A DNA stretch of 10,130 bases from Oscillospiraceae bacterium (GTDB lineage: Bacteria > Bacillota > Clostridia > Oscillospirales > Ruminococcaceae), in assembly GCA_016295545.1 (NCBI GenBank), contig JAEDLA010000030.1:1-10130 (forward strand), read 5' to 3'. Each line of letters begins with the position of its first letter. Position 1 is the first letter of the stretch. The translations under genes were made by a program, and so were the position numbers. Positions 1-6,252 of the stretch are shown here, one piece after another. The notes beneath the pieces were generated by a model that searched no databases, was not told the origin of the DNA, and was given only the letters and a program-made list of their open reading frames with translations.

Positions 1-51
1 TGACGAAACGCTATCAGACAACTTTTTCAACAGAACGATATGGAATTAGTA
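1..51. mobile_element. MITE-like inverted-repeat element, one arm (cut by window edge)
   Basis: These bases match the reverse complement of the arm at 5710-5760 in 49 of 51 positions and end with the same GATATGGAATTAGTA terminus. The next three bases are TTA (52-54), the same triplet that flanks the full copy at 5710-5867. It is therefore read as the right end of a second copy whose remainder lies left of the window. It sits 28 bases upstream of the yajC -35 box. The element encodes no protein here and would need a transposase supplied in trans. Confidence 0.8.
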
Positions 52-79
52 TTAATCTTTTGAAATAGGGAAAAAACAC

Positions 80-108
80 TTGAAATATTCTCCGGAGTAT
101 GATATAAT
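80..108 (+). promoter_or_regulatory. Sigma-A promoter of yajC
   Basis: TTGAAA at 80-85 and a perfect TATAAT at 103-108 are separated by 17 bases. Transcription would start near 115, giving a 5' leader of about 50 bases before the yajC start codon at 167. Both boxes and the spacing are near the vegetative consensus. Confidence 0.8.
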
Positions 109-166
109 AAAATGGTCTAAATTGTATTATAAAGCCGCTGTGGATAGCGGCAGATTGGAGCTTTAT

Positions 167-670
167 ATGAACCTTAAAAAATTTTTGAAAATCTCCGTGC
201 CGGCAATTACTTCCGCAGCGGTTGCTTCATTTTCAGCACTGACTGCTTTTGCTGAAGACAGCTCAGCATCTTCAGCAAACGCCCAGAGCGGCGGCGGAAT
301 CACAATGATAATCTCACTGGTCGTTATGTTAGGACTTCTTTACTTCCTTATGATTCGTCCCCAGAGGAAAAAGGAAAAGGAATCAAAGGAGATGCAGGAT
401 AATATCCAGATAGGCGATGAAATCGTAACTATCGGCGGTATTGTTGGTCTTGTTGTCCGCAGAGGTGATGATAACGTTGTAATCGAAACAGGCGGCGAAA
501 GAAATAAAATGCGCATTAAGCTCTGGGCAATCAGCGAAAATACTTCTGCTCTTGAAAGAGCTAAGGCTGCTCAGGATAAAAAAGCTCAGGAAAAGGGAAT
601 GGCTGTCGGCGGTCTTAAAGAGGAGAAGTCCTCAAAAAAGCAGAAAAAGGCTGACAAGGAAGAAAAGTAA
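167..670 (+). CDS. yajC: YajC family Sec translocon accessory protein
   Basis: YajC is a small membrane protein that associates with SecDF and the SecYEG translocon. The product is 167 residues. Residues 1-29 resemble a cleavable signal peptide (basic start, hydrophobic core, AFA before ED). Residues 44-63 form the family transmembrane helix, followed by the diagnostic MIRPQRKKEK at 62-71. A conserved beta-rich domain at about 78-120 (GDEIVTIGGIVG) precedes a Lys/Glu-rich tail. Usual family members are about 85-110 residues with one helix, so both the N-terminal extension and the charged tail are additions. ATG 167 was chosen because GGAG at 157-160 lies 6 bases upstream; an in-frame start at 80 would begin inside the promoter. 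It is followed by a terminator at 683-724 and the TIGR04086-type gene. Confidence 0.9.
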   Translation: MNLKKFLKISVPAITSAAVASFSALTAFAEDSSASSANAQSGGGITMIISLVVMLGLLYFLMIRPQRKKEKESKEMQDNIQIGDEIVTIGGIVGLVVRRGDDNVVIETGGERNKMRIKLWAISENTSALERAKAAQDKKAQEKGMAVGGLKEEKSSKKQKKADKEEK

Positions 671-682
671 TATAAATATAAA

Positions 683-724
683 CCTCCGCATAGAATGTAC
701 TATTCTGAATGCGGAGGTCTTTTT
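683..724 (+). terminator. Intrinsic terminator after yajC, overlapping the next ribosome binding site
   Basis: CCTCCGCAT (683-691) pairs with ATGCGGAGG (709-717). An inner AGAAT/ATTCT stem extends the hairpin, and a TCTTTTT tract (718-724) follows. This is a standard Rho-independent terminator 12 bases after the yajC stop. The 3' arm contains GGAGG (713-717), which is also the Shine-Dalgarno of the next gene, and the T-tract forms the spacer before its ATG. The hairpin could thus limit both read-through and translation. Confidence 0.85.
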
Positions 725-1126
725 ATGCGCCGACACCGAAAAAGCCTGTGGGAAAAGGCTCTCCGGAGTATTATTATATCAGCCGCCGCAGGATTTTCAG
801 TTACTCTGACCTGCACGGCAGCTTTTTCTGCATTTATATTATTTTTCATGGACAATATGGATTCACCGGGCTTTTTCAGCAGCTTTTCCCTTGCACTGGG
901 AGCTTTATCTGCCGGATATACCTGCGGCCGTCACCGACGGCGAAATGGCATAGCGGAGGGACTTCTTTGCGGTATGCTGATCTATGCAGTAATTACAGTG
1001 TCCGGACTTGTGCTTTCTTCTGGCTTTCCGGGCATAAAAAAGCTCCTGCTGACGTTATTTTTTTCCGCAGCAGGAGGCGTATATGGTGTAAATTCCAAAA
1101 GACCAAAGGGACTTACAGACTGTTAA
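725..1126 (+). CDS. Small four-helix membrane protein, TIGR04086 family
   Basis: The product has 133 residues: a basic N-terminus (MRRHRK) and four predicted membrane segments at about 15-41, 52-67, 77-98 and 104-122. Basic loops such as GRHRRRNG (68-75) probably face the cytoplasm. Size, helix pattern and position directly after yajC fit the TIGR04086 family of clostridial membrane proteins, whose function is unknown. ATG 725 is preferred over an in-frame ATG at 695 because GGAGG lies 7 bases before it, and because the upstream start would place coding sequence inside the terminator hairpin. Expression probably depends on read-through of that terminator, since no separate promoter is visible. 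Family assignment is from pattern and context, not alignment. Confidence 0.8.
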   Translation: MRRHRKSLWEKALRSIIISAAAGFSVTLTCTAAFSAFILFFMDNMDSPGFFSSFSLALGALSAGYTCGRHRRRNGIAEGLLCGMLIYAVITVSGLVLSSGFPGIKKLLLTLFFSAAGGVYGVNSKRPKGLTDC

Positions 1127-1164
1127 CCAACACACAAATCAAATATTATTTGTATGACATCATT

Positions 1165-1282
1165 TAAGGGGGACGCCGTCCCCCTTACCCCCCTGCCAAA
1201 GGGACATTGTCCCTTTGGAATCCCCCGTCTCAAATTGATATACCCCATAAAGGGGTATATCAATTTGAGGAGAGTTTCAAAA
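1165..1282. repeat. Composite palindromic repeat, short copy (three hairpins)
   Basis: Three consecutive palindromes fill this convergent intergenic stretch: TAAGGGGGAC/GTCCCCCTTA (1165-1187), CCAAAGGGAC/GTCCCTTTGG with loop ATT (1196-1218), and a perfect 18-bp stem with a 5-base loop (1229-1269, beginning CTCAAATTGATATACCCC). The same modules in the same relative order occur in reverse orientation at about 8200-8380. The shared end sequence GAGGAGAGTT is followed by similar A-rich bases. No protein is encoded. It is probably a dispersed, non-autonomous repeat family; it may also act as a barrier between the convergent transcripts. Confidence 0.8.
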
Positions 1283-1328
1283 AAACAATGTTCATTGGCA
1301 AAGAGTTAAGTGGATAACGCCCCTTAAC
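1279..1328 (-). terminator. Possible weak terminator region after htrA
   Basis: Downstream of the htrA stop on the minus strand is an imperfect inverted repeat (GTTAAGGGG at 1320-1328 against CCACTTAAC at 1305-1313, one mismatch). Next comes a very short CAAT/ATTG stem (1286-1297) directly before seven T residues (1279-1285 complement). The stem next to the T-tract is short, so this is only a candidate for ending the regulator-kinase-protease transcript. Confidence 0.35.
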
Positions 1329-1359
1329 TACTGCTAAACAAATATATTTGATATGAGTG

Positions 1360-2790
1360 TTAGTAATCACCTGAGGTATCTTCCATAAGTTTAAATTCTA
1401 TCTCATAGTAGTCGACAGAACCGTCCTCGCTGACATGAGCACAGGTTGCAGGAACAGTATCTCCTGCACCGTACATACTGCTGATAGTGTCGTACAGTTC
1501 GTCATAGGTTTTGACATATTTACCGTTAATAGCAGTAATGAAATCCCCTGATTTAAGGGCTGTATTGGCAATATCGCAATCCTCGTCGATGCTTGTGATA
1601 TAAATTCCGGTGAAGTCATCGGGCAGCTGATAGCCAAGCTCCTCCTCAATGCCCTCAATTTTATATTCGTTAGCCATATCGATAAGCTGAATACCGATTC
1701 TGAACCTGCCGCCGATATAACCCTGATTGATAAGCTCCTCGATAATAGGCTGAGCATCATTAATGCTGATAGCAAAGCCAAGTCCCTCGTAGCTGGAGCT
1801 GACATACTTTGAGGAGGTAATACCGATTACCTGACCGTACATATTAACAAGTGCGCCGCCGGAATTTCCTGGACTTATATCAGCATTAGTCTGAATGCAG
1901 TTCATTTTGAAGCCTGTGGAATCTGACTTTATTTCACGTCCCACAGCGGAAACGATACCGTCAGTAACAGAGCCTGAAAGGCCGGCAGGATTGCCGATAG
2001 CCATGACCTGTTCACCGACAGTAACTTCATCTGAATCGCCTAAAACAGCCGGCTGAAGCTCTGCACCGCTGACCTTGATAATGGCAATATCGGTTTTTGA
2101 GTCTCTGCCGATAATTTTTGCATCAAAAGTTTCATCTTTGTATGTTTTGATAACGTGGTATCCGTCAGACTGGAGAACATGGGCATTTGTAACTATATAG
2201 CCTTCCTCGGAGATTACAATGCCTGAACCTGTACCGGCAAGAGTTGAATGGCGGCTGTCGCTGTAGGTGTATATTTCAACGATAGACGGTCTTACAACAG
2301 AGGCAACGCCCTCAGTAGTATATTTGCCGTTTTCATCCTTGAAATTTTCTGCATCATTAGCGCCTTCCGGCTTGGACTGCCTGTATATTACAACATTCTG
2401 ACCGTTACCGGAGGTAATTCCAACGGCATTGCTGCTTTTACCGATGTCGAGGACAATGCATACGACAGAAAGCAGGATAGTAAAAAGGAAAATCATAGCC
2501 AGAAGCAGTATAATAAGCCGTTCATTGCGTGTGCGGTGACGTTTTTCGGCTTTTTCAGCGGCTTCACGGAGTTTTTCCTGATTCTGCCTTTCAAGCTCCT
2601 CAAAACCAATAGGCTCATACATAAAGGAATCATATTCCACCCTGTTAACAGGCTGAGAATTATCCGGTTCAGGGGAGCTGACGTCCTCTGACTCATTCAG
2701 AGGCATATTATTCTCAGGGGTGTTCTCCGTTTCGGGAGAGCTGTCGCCGGAATTATGGCTTACGGTAATTAATTTATCTTTATCGTCCAT
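1360..2790 (-). CDS. htrA: Membrane-anchored HtrA/DegP-type serine protease with PDZ domain
   Basis: This is a 476-residue S1C protease, expected to act on misfolded or exported proteins at the outer membrane face. Residues 1-90 form an acidic, low-complexity cytoplasmic region ending in a basic stretch. One membrane helix spans about 91-116, and the trypsin-like domain runs from about 160 to 360. The catalytic triad is visible: His204 in TNAHVL, Asp234 in TDIAII, and Ser310 in PGNSGGAL. A single PDZ domain covers about 385-465 (TSIDEDCDIANTALKSGD, then FITAINGKYV). ATG 2790 has AAAGGA (2800-2805) 9 bases upstream. The gene begins 18 bases after the kinase stop, so the two are almost certainly co-transcribed. 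This matches known Firmicute arrangements in which HtrA is controlled by a two-component system (CssRS, WalRK). The direction of control here is inferred. Confidence 0.93.
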   Translation of the reverse strand: MDDKDKLITVSHNSGDSSPETENTPENNMPLNESEDVSSPEPDNSQPVNRVEYDSFMYEPIGFEELERQNQEKLREAAEKAEKRHRTRNERLIILLLAMIFLFTILLSVVCIVLDIGKSSNAVGITSGNGQNVVIYRQSKPEGANDAENFKDENGKYTTEGVASVVRPSIVEIYTYSDSRHSTLAGTGSGIVISEEGYIVTNAHVLQSDGYHVIKTYKDETFDAKIIGRDSKTDIAIIKVSGAELQPAVLGDSDEVTVGEQVMAIGNPAGLSGSVTDGIVSAVGREIKSDSTGFKMNCIQTNADISPGNSGGALVNMYGQVIGITSSKYVSSSYEGLGFAISINDAQPIIEELINQGYIGGRFRIGIQLIDMANEYKIEGIEEELGYQLPDDFTGIYITSIDEDCDIANTALKSGDFITAINGKYVKTYDELYDTISSMYGAGDTVPATCAHVSEDGSVDYYEIEFKLMEDTSGDY

Positions 2791-2808
2791 TTGGATGTAT
2801 CCTTTCGG

Positions 2809-4239
2809 TTAGTTCTGTTCGTTCTGTTTTTCCGGCAGCTGAACGGCAAATTCCGTATATTCCCCGTAAACGCTTCTCACGATAATATGACCGTTGTGAA
2901 GATGTACGATTTTACGGGAAATAGAAAGACCAAGCCCAAGACCTGTAGTATCCTTTCCACGAGAGGAATCGGTCTTGTAAAATCTGTCGAAAACCTGCTG
3001 TATTTCATCATTTTTCAGACCTTCGCCGGTATTTTTTATTCCAATAATGCAGTTTCCGTCAGCTTTTTCAAATCTGAAAGAGATAGTACCGTTCTTGTTT
3101 ACGAACTTTGTGGCATTCTCCACAAGATTATAGACTACCTGCTGAATAAGGTCGGAATCCACCTCAGCCACAAGCCGGTCGGAGTCCAGTCCCTCAATTT
3201 CAAGATTCTTCTCGTCGATTTTTTTCTCAAACATAAGAACTGTCTGGATAACAAGATCGGTAAGATTAGTTTTGCTGAAATTCGGTTTCAGTGTGCCGGA
3301 CTCATATTTAGTAATATTGAGCATGGAGCTGATAAGTATTCGCAGGCGCTTTATCTCTTTTGAAACGAGAATGAGATATTCCTGCTGACGTGATTTAGGG
3401 ATAGTGCCGTCAAGAATACCGTCAACGAACCCGCCGATAGTAGTCATAGGCGTTCTCAGCTCGTGGGAGACATTTGCAATAAAGGTTTTGCTTGTTTCAT
3501 CGCTTTTCTCCATATTGGACGCCATAAGGTTGACGTACTTTGAGGTTTCCTGAAGATTTCCAGGAGTAGTGATATTGATTTTTTCAGAGAAATCGCCTTT
3601 GGAGTATTGCTTGCATACTCTGAGGAAATTCTCAGCAGTCATGTCATATTTTTTCTGCTGTTTTTTGAGGATAAGTCGGGCAATAGTTATACAGAAAGCG
3701 CAGGAGAGAATATAAGCCGCCATAAGCTTGAAGTTAAACAGGTTCAGGCTGTCTGTTGAGCTGTAGGAGGCAAGGTACATCTTCTGCGGCTCACCCTCGC
3801 CGTATCTGACATAAAATTTGTCGCCGTAGAGCACGGAGGGTTCCTTTTCCGACACATCGTGAGCGTCAAAGTCAAGGTATGAATCCTTGTCCAGCTTCTC
3901 CATAAGACTGGGAGCAAGCTTGTTCTGCGTCTGATTGGCAGGAGCGAGGAGACAATTTCCGTCACCGTCATAAACATAGATAGAGATATTATAATTCTTG
4001 ATAAATCCGTCATGGAGACGTGTAATATTTCCGGAGTACATGGTATTAGTCTGCTGAAATTCCTCTTTTATATCATCGATAAAGAGACTGCTTACAGCTT
4101 CAAGCTCGTAGAATTTTTCGTCCTTGTAAAGCTTTGAGCAGAGCATGACCATAGTGAAACCAATGAACATTACGCAAAAAATAACGAGGATAAAAGCCGT
4201 TCGGTAAAACCGGAAATAGGAGCTTTTTTTTCCATCCAA
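2809..4239 (-). CDS. Membrane sensor histidine kinase
   Basis: This is a classical class I histidine kinase of about 476 residues. Numbering from the GTG at 4248: helix 1 at 17-37, an extracytoplasmic sensor domain of about 135 residues (38-173), and helix 2 at about 174-194. Next come a HAMP-like linker and the H-box NVSHELRTP with phospho-accepting His262. The ATP-binding domain has an N-box (NLVEN, 374-378), G1 NTGEG (406-410; Asn where many kinases have Asp), F-box DRFYK and G2 GLGLGLS. The start is placed at TTG 4239: AGAGGTG (4246-4252) lies 6 bases upstream, while the GTG at 4248 overlaps that site. It follows the response regulator after a 282-base gap and precedes htrA by 18 bases. 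The sensor domain resembles no ligand-binding fold I can name, so the signal is unknown. Confidence 0.9.
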   Translation of the reverse strand: MDGKKSSYFRFYRTAFILVIFCVMFIGFTMVMLCSKLYKDEKFYELEAVSSLFIDDIKEEFQQTNTMYSGNITRLHDGFIKNYNISIYVYDGDGNCLLAPANQTQNKLAPSLMEKLDKDSYLDFDAHDVSEKEPSVLYGDKFYVRYGEGEPQKMYLASYSSTDSLNLFNFKLMAAYILSCAFCITIARLILKKQQKKYDMTAENFLRVCKQYSKGDFSEKINITTPGNLQETSKYVNLMASNMEKSDETSKTFIANVSHELRTPMTTIGGFVDGILDGTIPKSRQQEYLILVSKEIKRLRILISSMLNITKYESGTLKPNFSKTNLTDLVIQTVLMFEKKIDEKNLEIEGLDSDRLVAEVDSDLIQQVVYNLVENATKFVNKNGTISFRFEKADGNCIIGIKNTGEGLKNDEIQQVFDRFYKTDSSRGKDTTGLGLGLSISRKIVHLHNGHIIVRSVYGEYTEFAVQLPEKQNEQN

Positions 4240-4354
4240 TTGAAACACCTCTTATTCATACTGTTCCCGTTGATTCCGATAGATACAGGAGGGAACGCCT
4301 GCAATCAGTTTAGCCTAAGAGAATCAGTATCAGAACAGAATGAGCTTTGAAATA

Positions 4355-4477
4355 TATTGCTCCGCCGGTAAACTCATGAAAGGTTCTGCTTGCTCCACAG
4401 CTGAAAGCTGCCGTAAAAAGCCTGCAATACGAAGTGATGCTGCGTATAGTTTTCAAGAGTTTATTGGTGGAGCAATA
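4355..4477. repeat. Long imperfect inverted repeat between regulator and kinase genes
   Basis: The ends TATTGCTCC (4355-4363) and GGAGCAATA (4469-4477) are perfect complements. The pairing continues inward (GCCGGTAAACTC against GAGTTTATTGGT) to a stem of about 27 positions. On the plus strand the GCCGGT/ATTGGT segment pairs fully if G-U pairs are allowed. Inside are two further short hairpins: CAGCT-GAA-AGCTG (4398-4410) and ATACG/CGTAT (4427-4431 with 4443-4447). The overall shape is a three-way junction. It may be a small MITE (TA flanks) or a structured RNA or processing site in the regulator-kinase transcript. It fits no riboswitch class I recognise. Confidence 0.55.
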
Positions 4478-4530
4478 AGCCGAATGCAGGAAAGCATTGC
4501 GGAAAATGTCTGATTTATATTACGGGAGAA

Positions 4531-5238
4531 TTACTCTTCCTCGTCAGCCTCGAATTTGTAGCCGACGCCCCATACAGTTTTCAGTGACCACTTGTCGGAA
4601 ACGCCCTCTAATTTCTCACGGAGTCTCTTGATGTGAACATCGATAGTACGGGAGTCACCGTAGTATTCAAATCCCCAGACTTCATCAAGGAGCTGATCTC
4701 TTGTGTAAACCCTGTTGGGATTTGAAGCAAGATAGAATAGCAGTTCAAGCTCTTTCGGAGGAGTATCAACGACCTTGCCGTTAACTCTCAGCTCATAGCG
4801 TGTCATGTTGACAGTAAGCTTGTCGTAGCTTACTTCCTTGACCTCGACCTCATTATTGCTGTTGCTGACACGTCTTGTTACAGCGTTGATACGGGCGATA
4901 ACCTCTTTAGCGTCAAAGGGCTTAACGATATAGTCGTCAGCGCCAAGCTCAAGACCGATTACCTTGTCGATAGTCTCGCCTTTGGCAGTAATCATTATAA
5001 TCGGAACATTTGATTTTTTTCTTATCTCACGGCAGACCTGCCAGCCGTCTATTCCGGGAAGCATAATATCGAGGAGAACGATATCGGGCTTCAGAGCATT
5101 GAACTTAACAACAGCCTCCTCACCGTCATGGGAGAGAATAACGCTGTAGCCGTCCTTTTCGAGATACAGCCTTAACAGATCACATATATTTTTATCATCG
5201 TCAACGATAAGAACCTTTAAGCTTTTGTCCATAGCCAT
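4531..5238 (-). CDS. OmpR/PhoB-family response regulator
   Basis: This 235-residue regulator pairs with the downstream sensor kinase. The receiver domain (about 7-122) has the acidic pocket Asp13-Asp15, phospho-acceptor Asp57 in LLDIMLP, Thr84 in MITAKG and Lys106 in YIVKPF, all canonical. A winged-helix DNA-binding domain occupies about 138-232, with the typical RDQLLDEVWG and DVHIKRLREKL elements and the terminal VWGVGYKF wing. It should bind DNA as a phosphorylated dimer. ATG 5238 is supported by AAGGTG 7-8 bases upstream and a consensus promoter at 5282-5310. HtrA is the likely output of the operon, with self-regulation plausible. It resembles WalR/PhoP-type regulators, but orthology cannot be set without trees. 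Confidence 0.93.
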   Translation of the reverse strand: MAMDKSLKVLIVDDDKNICDLLRLYLEKDGYSVILSHDGEEAVVKFNALKPDIVLLDIMLPGIDGWQVCREIRKKSNVPIIMITAKGETIDKVIGLELGADDYIVKPFDAKEVIARINAVTRRVSNSNNEVEVKEVSYDKLTVNMTRYELRVNGKVVDTPPKELELLFYLASNPNRVYTRDQLLDEVWGFEYYGDSRTIDVHIKRLREKLEGVSDKWSLKTVWGVGYKFEADEEE

Positions 5239-5281
5239 TATAAAACACCTTCATTCATTTTTTATAAATACTGATAATATA

Positions 5282-5310
5282 ATTATATACCTAAAATCAT
5301 GAAATGTCAA
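5282..5310 (-). promoter_or_regulatory. Consensus sigma-A promoter of the regulator-kinase-htrA operon
   Basis: On the minus strand a perfect TTGACA (complement of 5305-5310) and a perfect TATAAT (complement of 5282-5287) are 17 bases apart. Transcription would begin near 5275, giving a short leader before the ATG at 5238. The surrounding DNA is very AT-rich. No second promoter of this quality is seen in the gap before the kinase. Confidence 0.85.
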
Positions 5311-5345
5311 TTATAAACAGAAAATTTTAATAGATTTTATCTTGT

Positions 5346-5706
5346 TTATTTATTGGTAAAAAGATTGTAAGCTGTGGCAAAGGCGTCAGCAGAGGAGCAT
5401 ATAAGCTCATAGTTGCTCATAGCGGAGCTTCCGGAGTAGGTTTCACCGCAAATAGCTGAGGTAACGCCGTTCTGAAAGCTGACCTTAGCTACCTGATTGA
5501 GAGAACGCTCAACAGTACGTGTGCTGATGCCGTAAAGGTCAGCAATACGGCTGTATATGGAGCAGTTCAGGTCTGAGGAAAGAGCGTCGGGCTGGACAAG
5601 CGTAAGGCTGACAGCAGAACACAGGCAGCTGAAACCTCTAAGATGAGCAGGCATACTCACCTCAGACAAAAAGTCAGAAACAGCCGGTTCAAACCGGAAA
5701 ATCTGC
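5346..5706 (-). pseudogene. C-terminal half of disrupted Spo0A-like gene (DNA-binding domain)
   Basis: The open frame after the inserted element encodes the Spo0A C-terminal DNA-binding domain. VSDFLSEVSMPAHLRGF aligns with the Spo0A segment that contains IGVPAHIKGY. The helix-turn-helix region IYSRIADLYGISTRTVERS matches LYPDIAKKFNTTASRVERA of Bacillus Spo0A, with VER kept but a later Arg replaced by Asn. The frame is open to a TAA at 5346. On its upstream side an in-frame TAG within the element end cuts it off, and no good ribosome binding site or ATG precedes the domain. The only candidates are a TTG at 5669 and an internal ATG, so it is probably untranslated or poorly translated. It belongs with the fragment at 5843-6238 as one gene of 243 residues before insertion. 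Confidence 0.8.
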
Positions 5707-5709
5707 TTA

Positions 5710-5867
5710 TACTAATTCCATATCGTTCTGTTGAAAAAATTGACTGATAGCGTTTCGTCAATCAAGGCGACTGACCGCAGGCAGGCTGTCGCCTTTCAAG
5801 GTCAGTCAACGCAGAGTGACGGAACGATAGCGGACAAATTTTTCAGCAGGTTGATATGGAATTAGTA
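5710..5867. mobile_element. MITE-like element, complete, inserted in Spo0A-like gene
   Basis: The element is 158 bp with 51-bp terminal inverted repeats (5710-5760 and 5817-5867). The outer 15 bases (TACTAATTCCATATC) are perfect and 41 of 51 positions match overall. TTA flanks both sides (5707-5709, 5868-5870), read as a 3-bp target duplication. The central 56 bases hold two mutually exclusive stems: AAGGCGAC/GTCGCCTT (5764-5771, 5788-5795) and GACTGACC/GGTCAGTC (5769-5776, 5800-5807). There is no open reading frame of note, so it is non-autonomous. The transposase family cannot be told from the ends alone. Confidence 0.88.
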
Positions 5868-6238
5868 TTAGAACCGGTAATTTTTACAATAGCTCTGTAG
5901 ACCTCATTGGGAGTGGAGGGCATGAGAATACACAGGTCAGCCCCTGTTTCAGCAGTATTGTTCATTTCCGAAAAGCTTACATAGGAAAGCAGAATTATTT
6001 TTGTATGGGGCAGATTTTCATGGATATAGCTGCATATTTCAGCCGTGCAGATTTTCCGTGACGGGGTACTGAGCAATACAGCGTCAGGAGAAATTTCTGA
6101 TAAACGGCTGAAAATATTCTCGCTGCCGCTGTGAAGATAAACTGCCTCACAGCCCATTGAGCAGAGATAACGTGTGTACATGATGCCTGTTTCGCCAGAA
6201 TTATCGCAGACTATTATACGAAGCTGTTTATTTTTCAA
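5843..6238 (-). pseudogene. N-terminal half of disrupted Spo0A-like gene (degenerate receiver domain)
   Basis: The fragment encodes a receiver fold of about 123 residues, followed by eight residues read from the inserted element and a TGA. It starts at TTG 6238, because AGGAGG (complement of 6246-6251) lies 7 bases upstream, 14 bases after the uvrC stop. An ATG at 6277 would overlap uvrC and lacks such a site. The strand order LRIIVCD, PDAVLLS, KIILLS, DLCILMPS follows a receiver. However, the phospho-acceptor Asp is Ser57, the conserved Lys is Met106, and only Asp12 of the acidic pocket is clear. Removing the element and one TTA joins Ser123 in frame to KQIFRFEPAVSDF and the Spo0A-type DNA-binding domain (5346-5706), 243 residues in all. 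The fragment may still be translated as a lone receiver-like protein. Confidence 0.78.
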
Positions 6239-6252
6239 ATCCAGTCCTCCTG

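Noticed and set aside
1339..1350. CAAATATATTTG palindrome after the htrA stop as an operator or terminator
   Set aside because: It is a short AT-rich palindrome expected by chance and has no T-tract or second copy to support a site.
2791..3363. Plus-strand open frame of 190 codons opposite the kinase gene
   Set aside because: It is antisense to a kinase with all catalytic motifs intact, has no ribosome binding site, and its translation resembles no domain.
4263..4296. GTTCCC/GGGAAC inverted repeat as a T-box or riboswitch part
   Set aside because: The stem is only 6 bp, no T-box or other riboswitch core sequence is seen, and it lies outside the main inverted repeat.
5707..5870. TA target duplication (IS630/mariner type) for the MITE-like element
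   Set aside because: Removing the element with a TA duplication does not restore the reading frame, whereas TTA does; TTA also follows the other copy.
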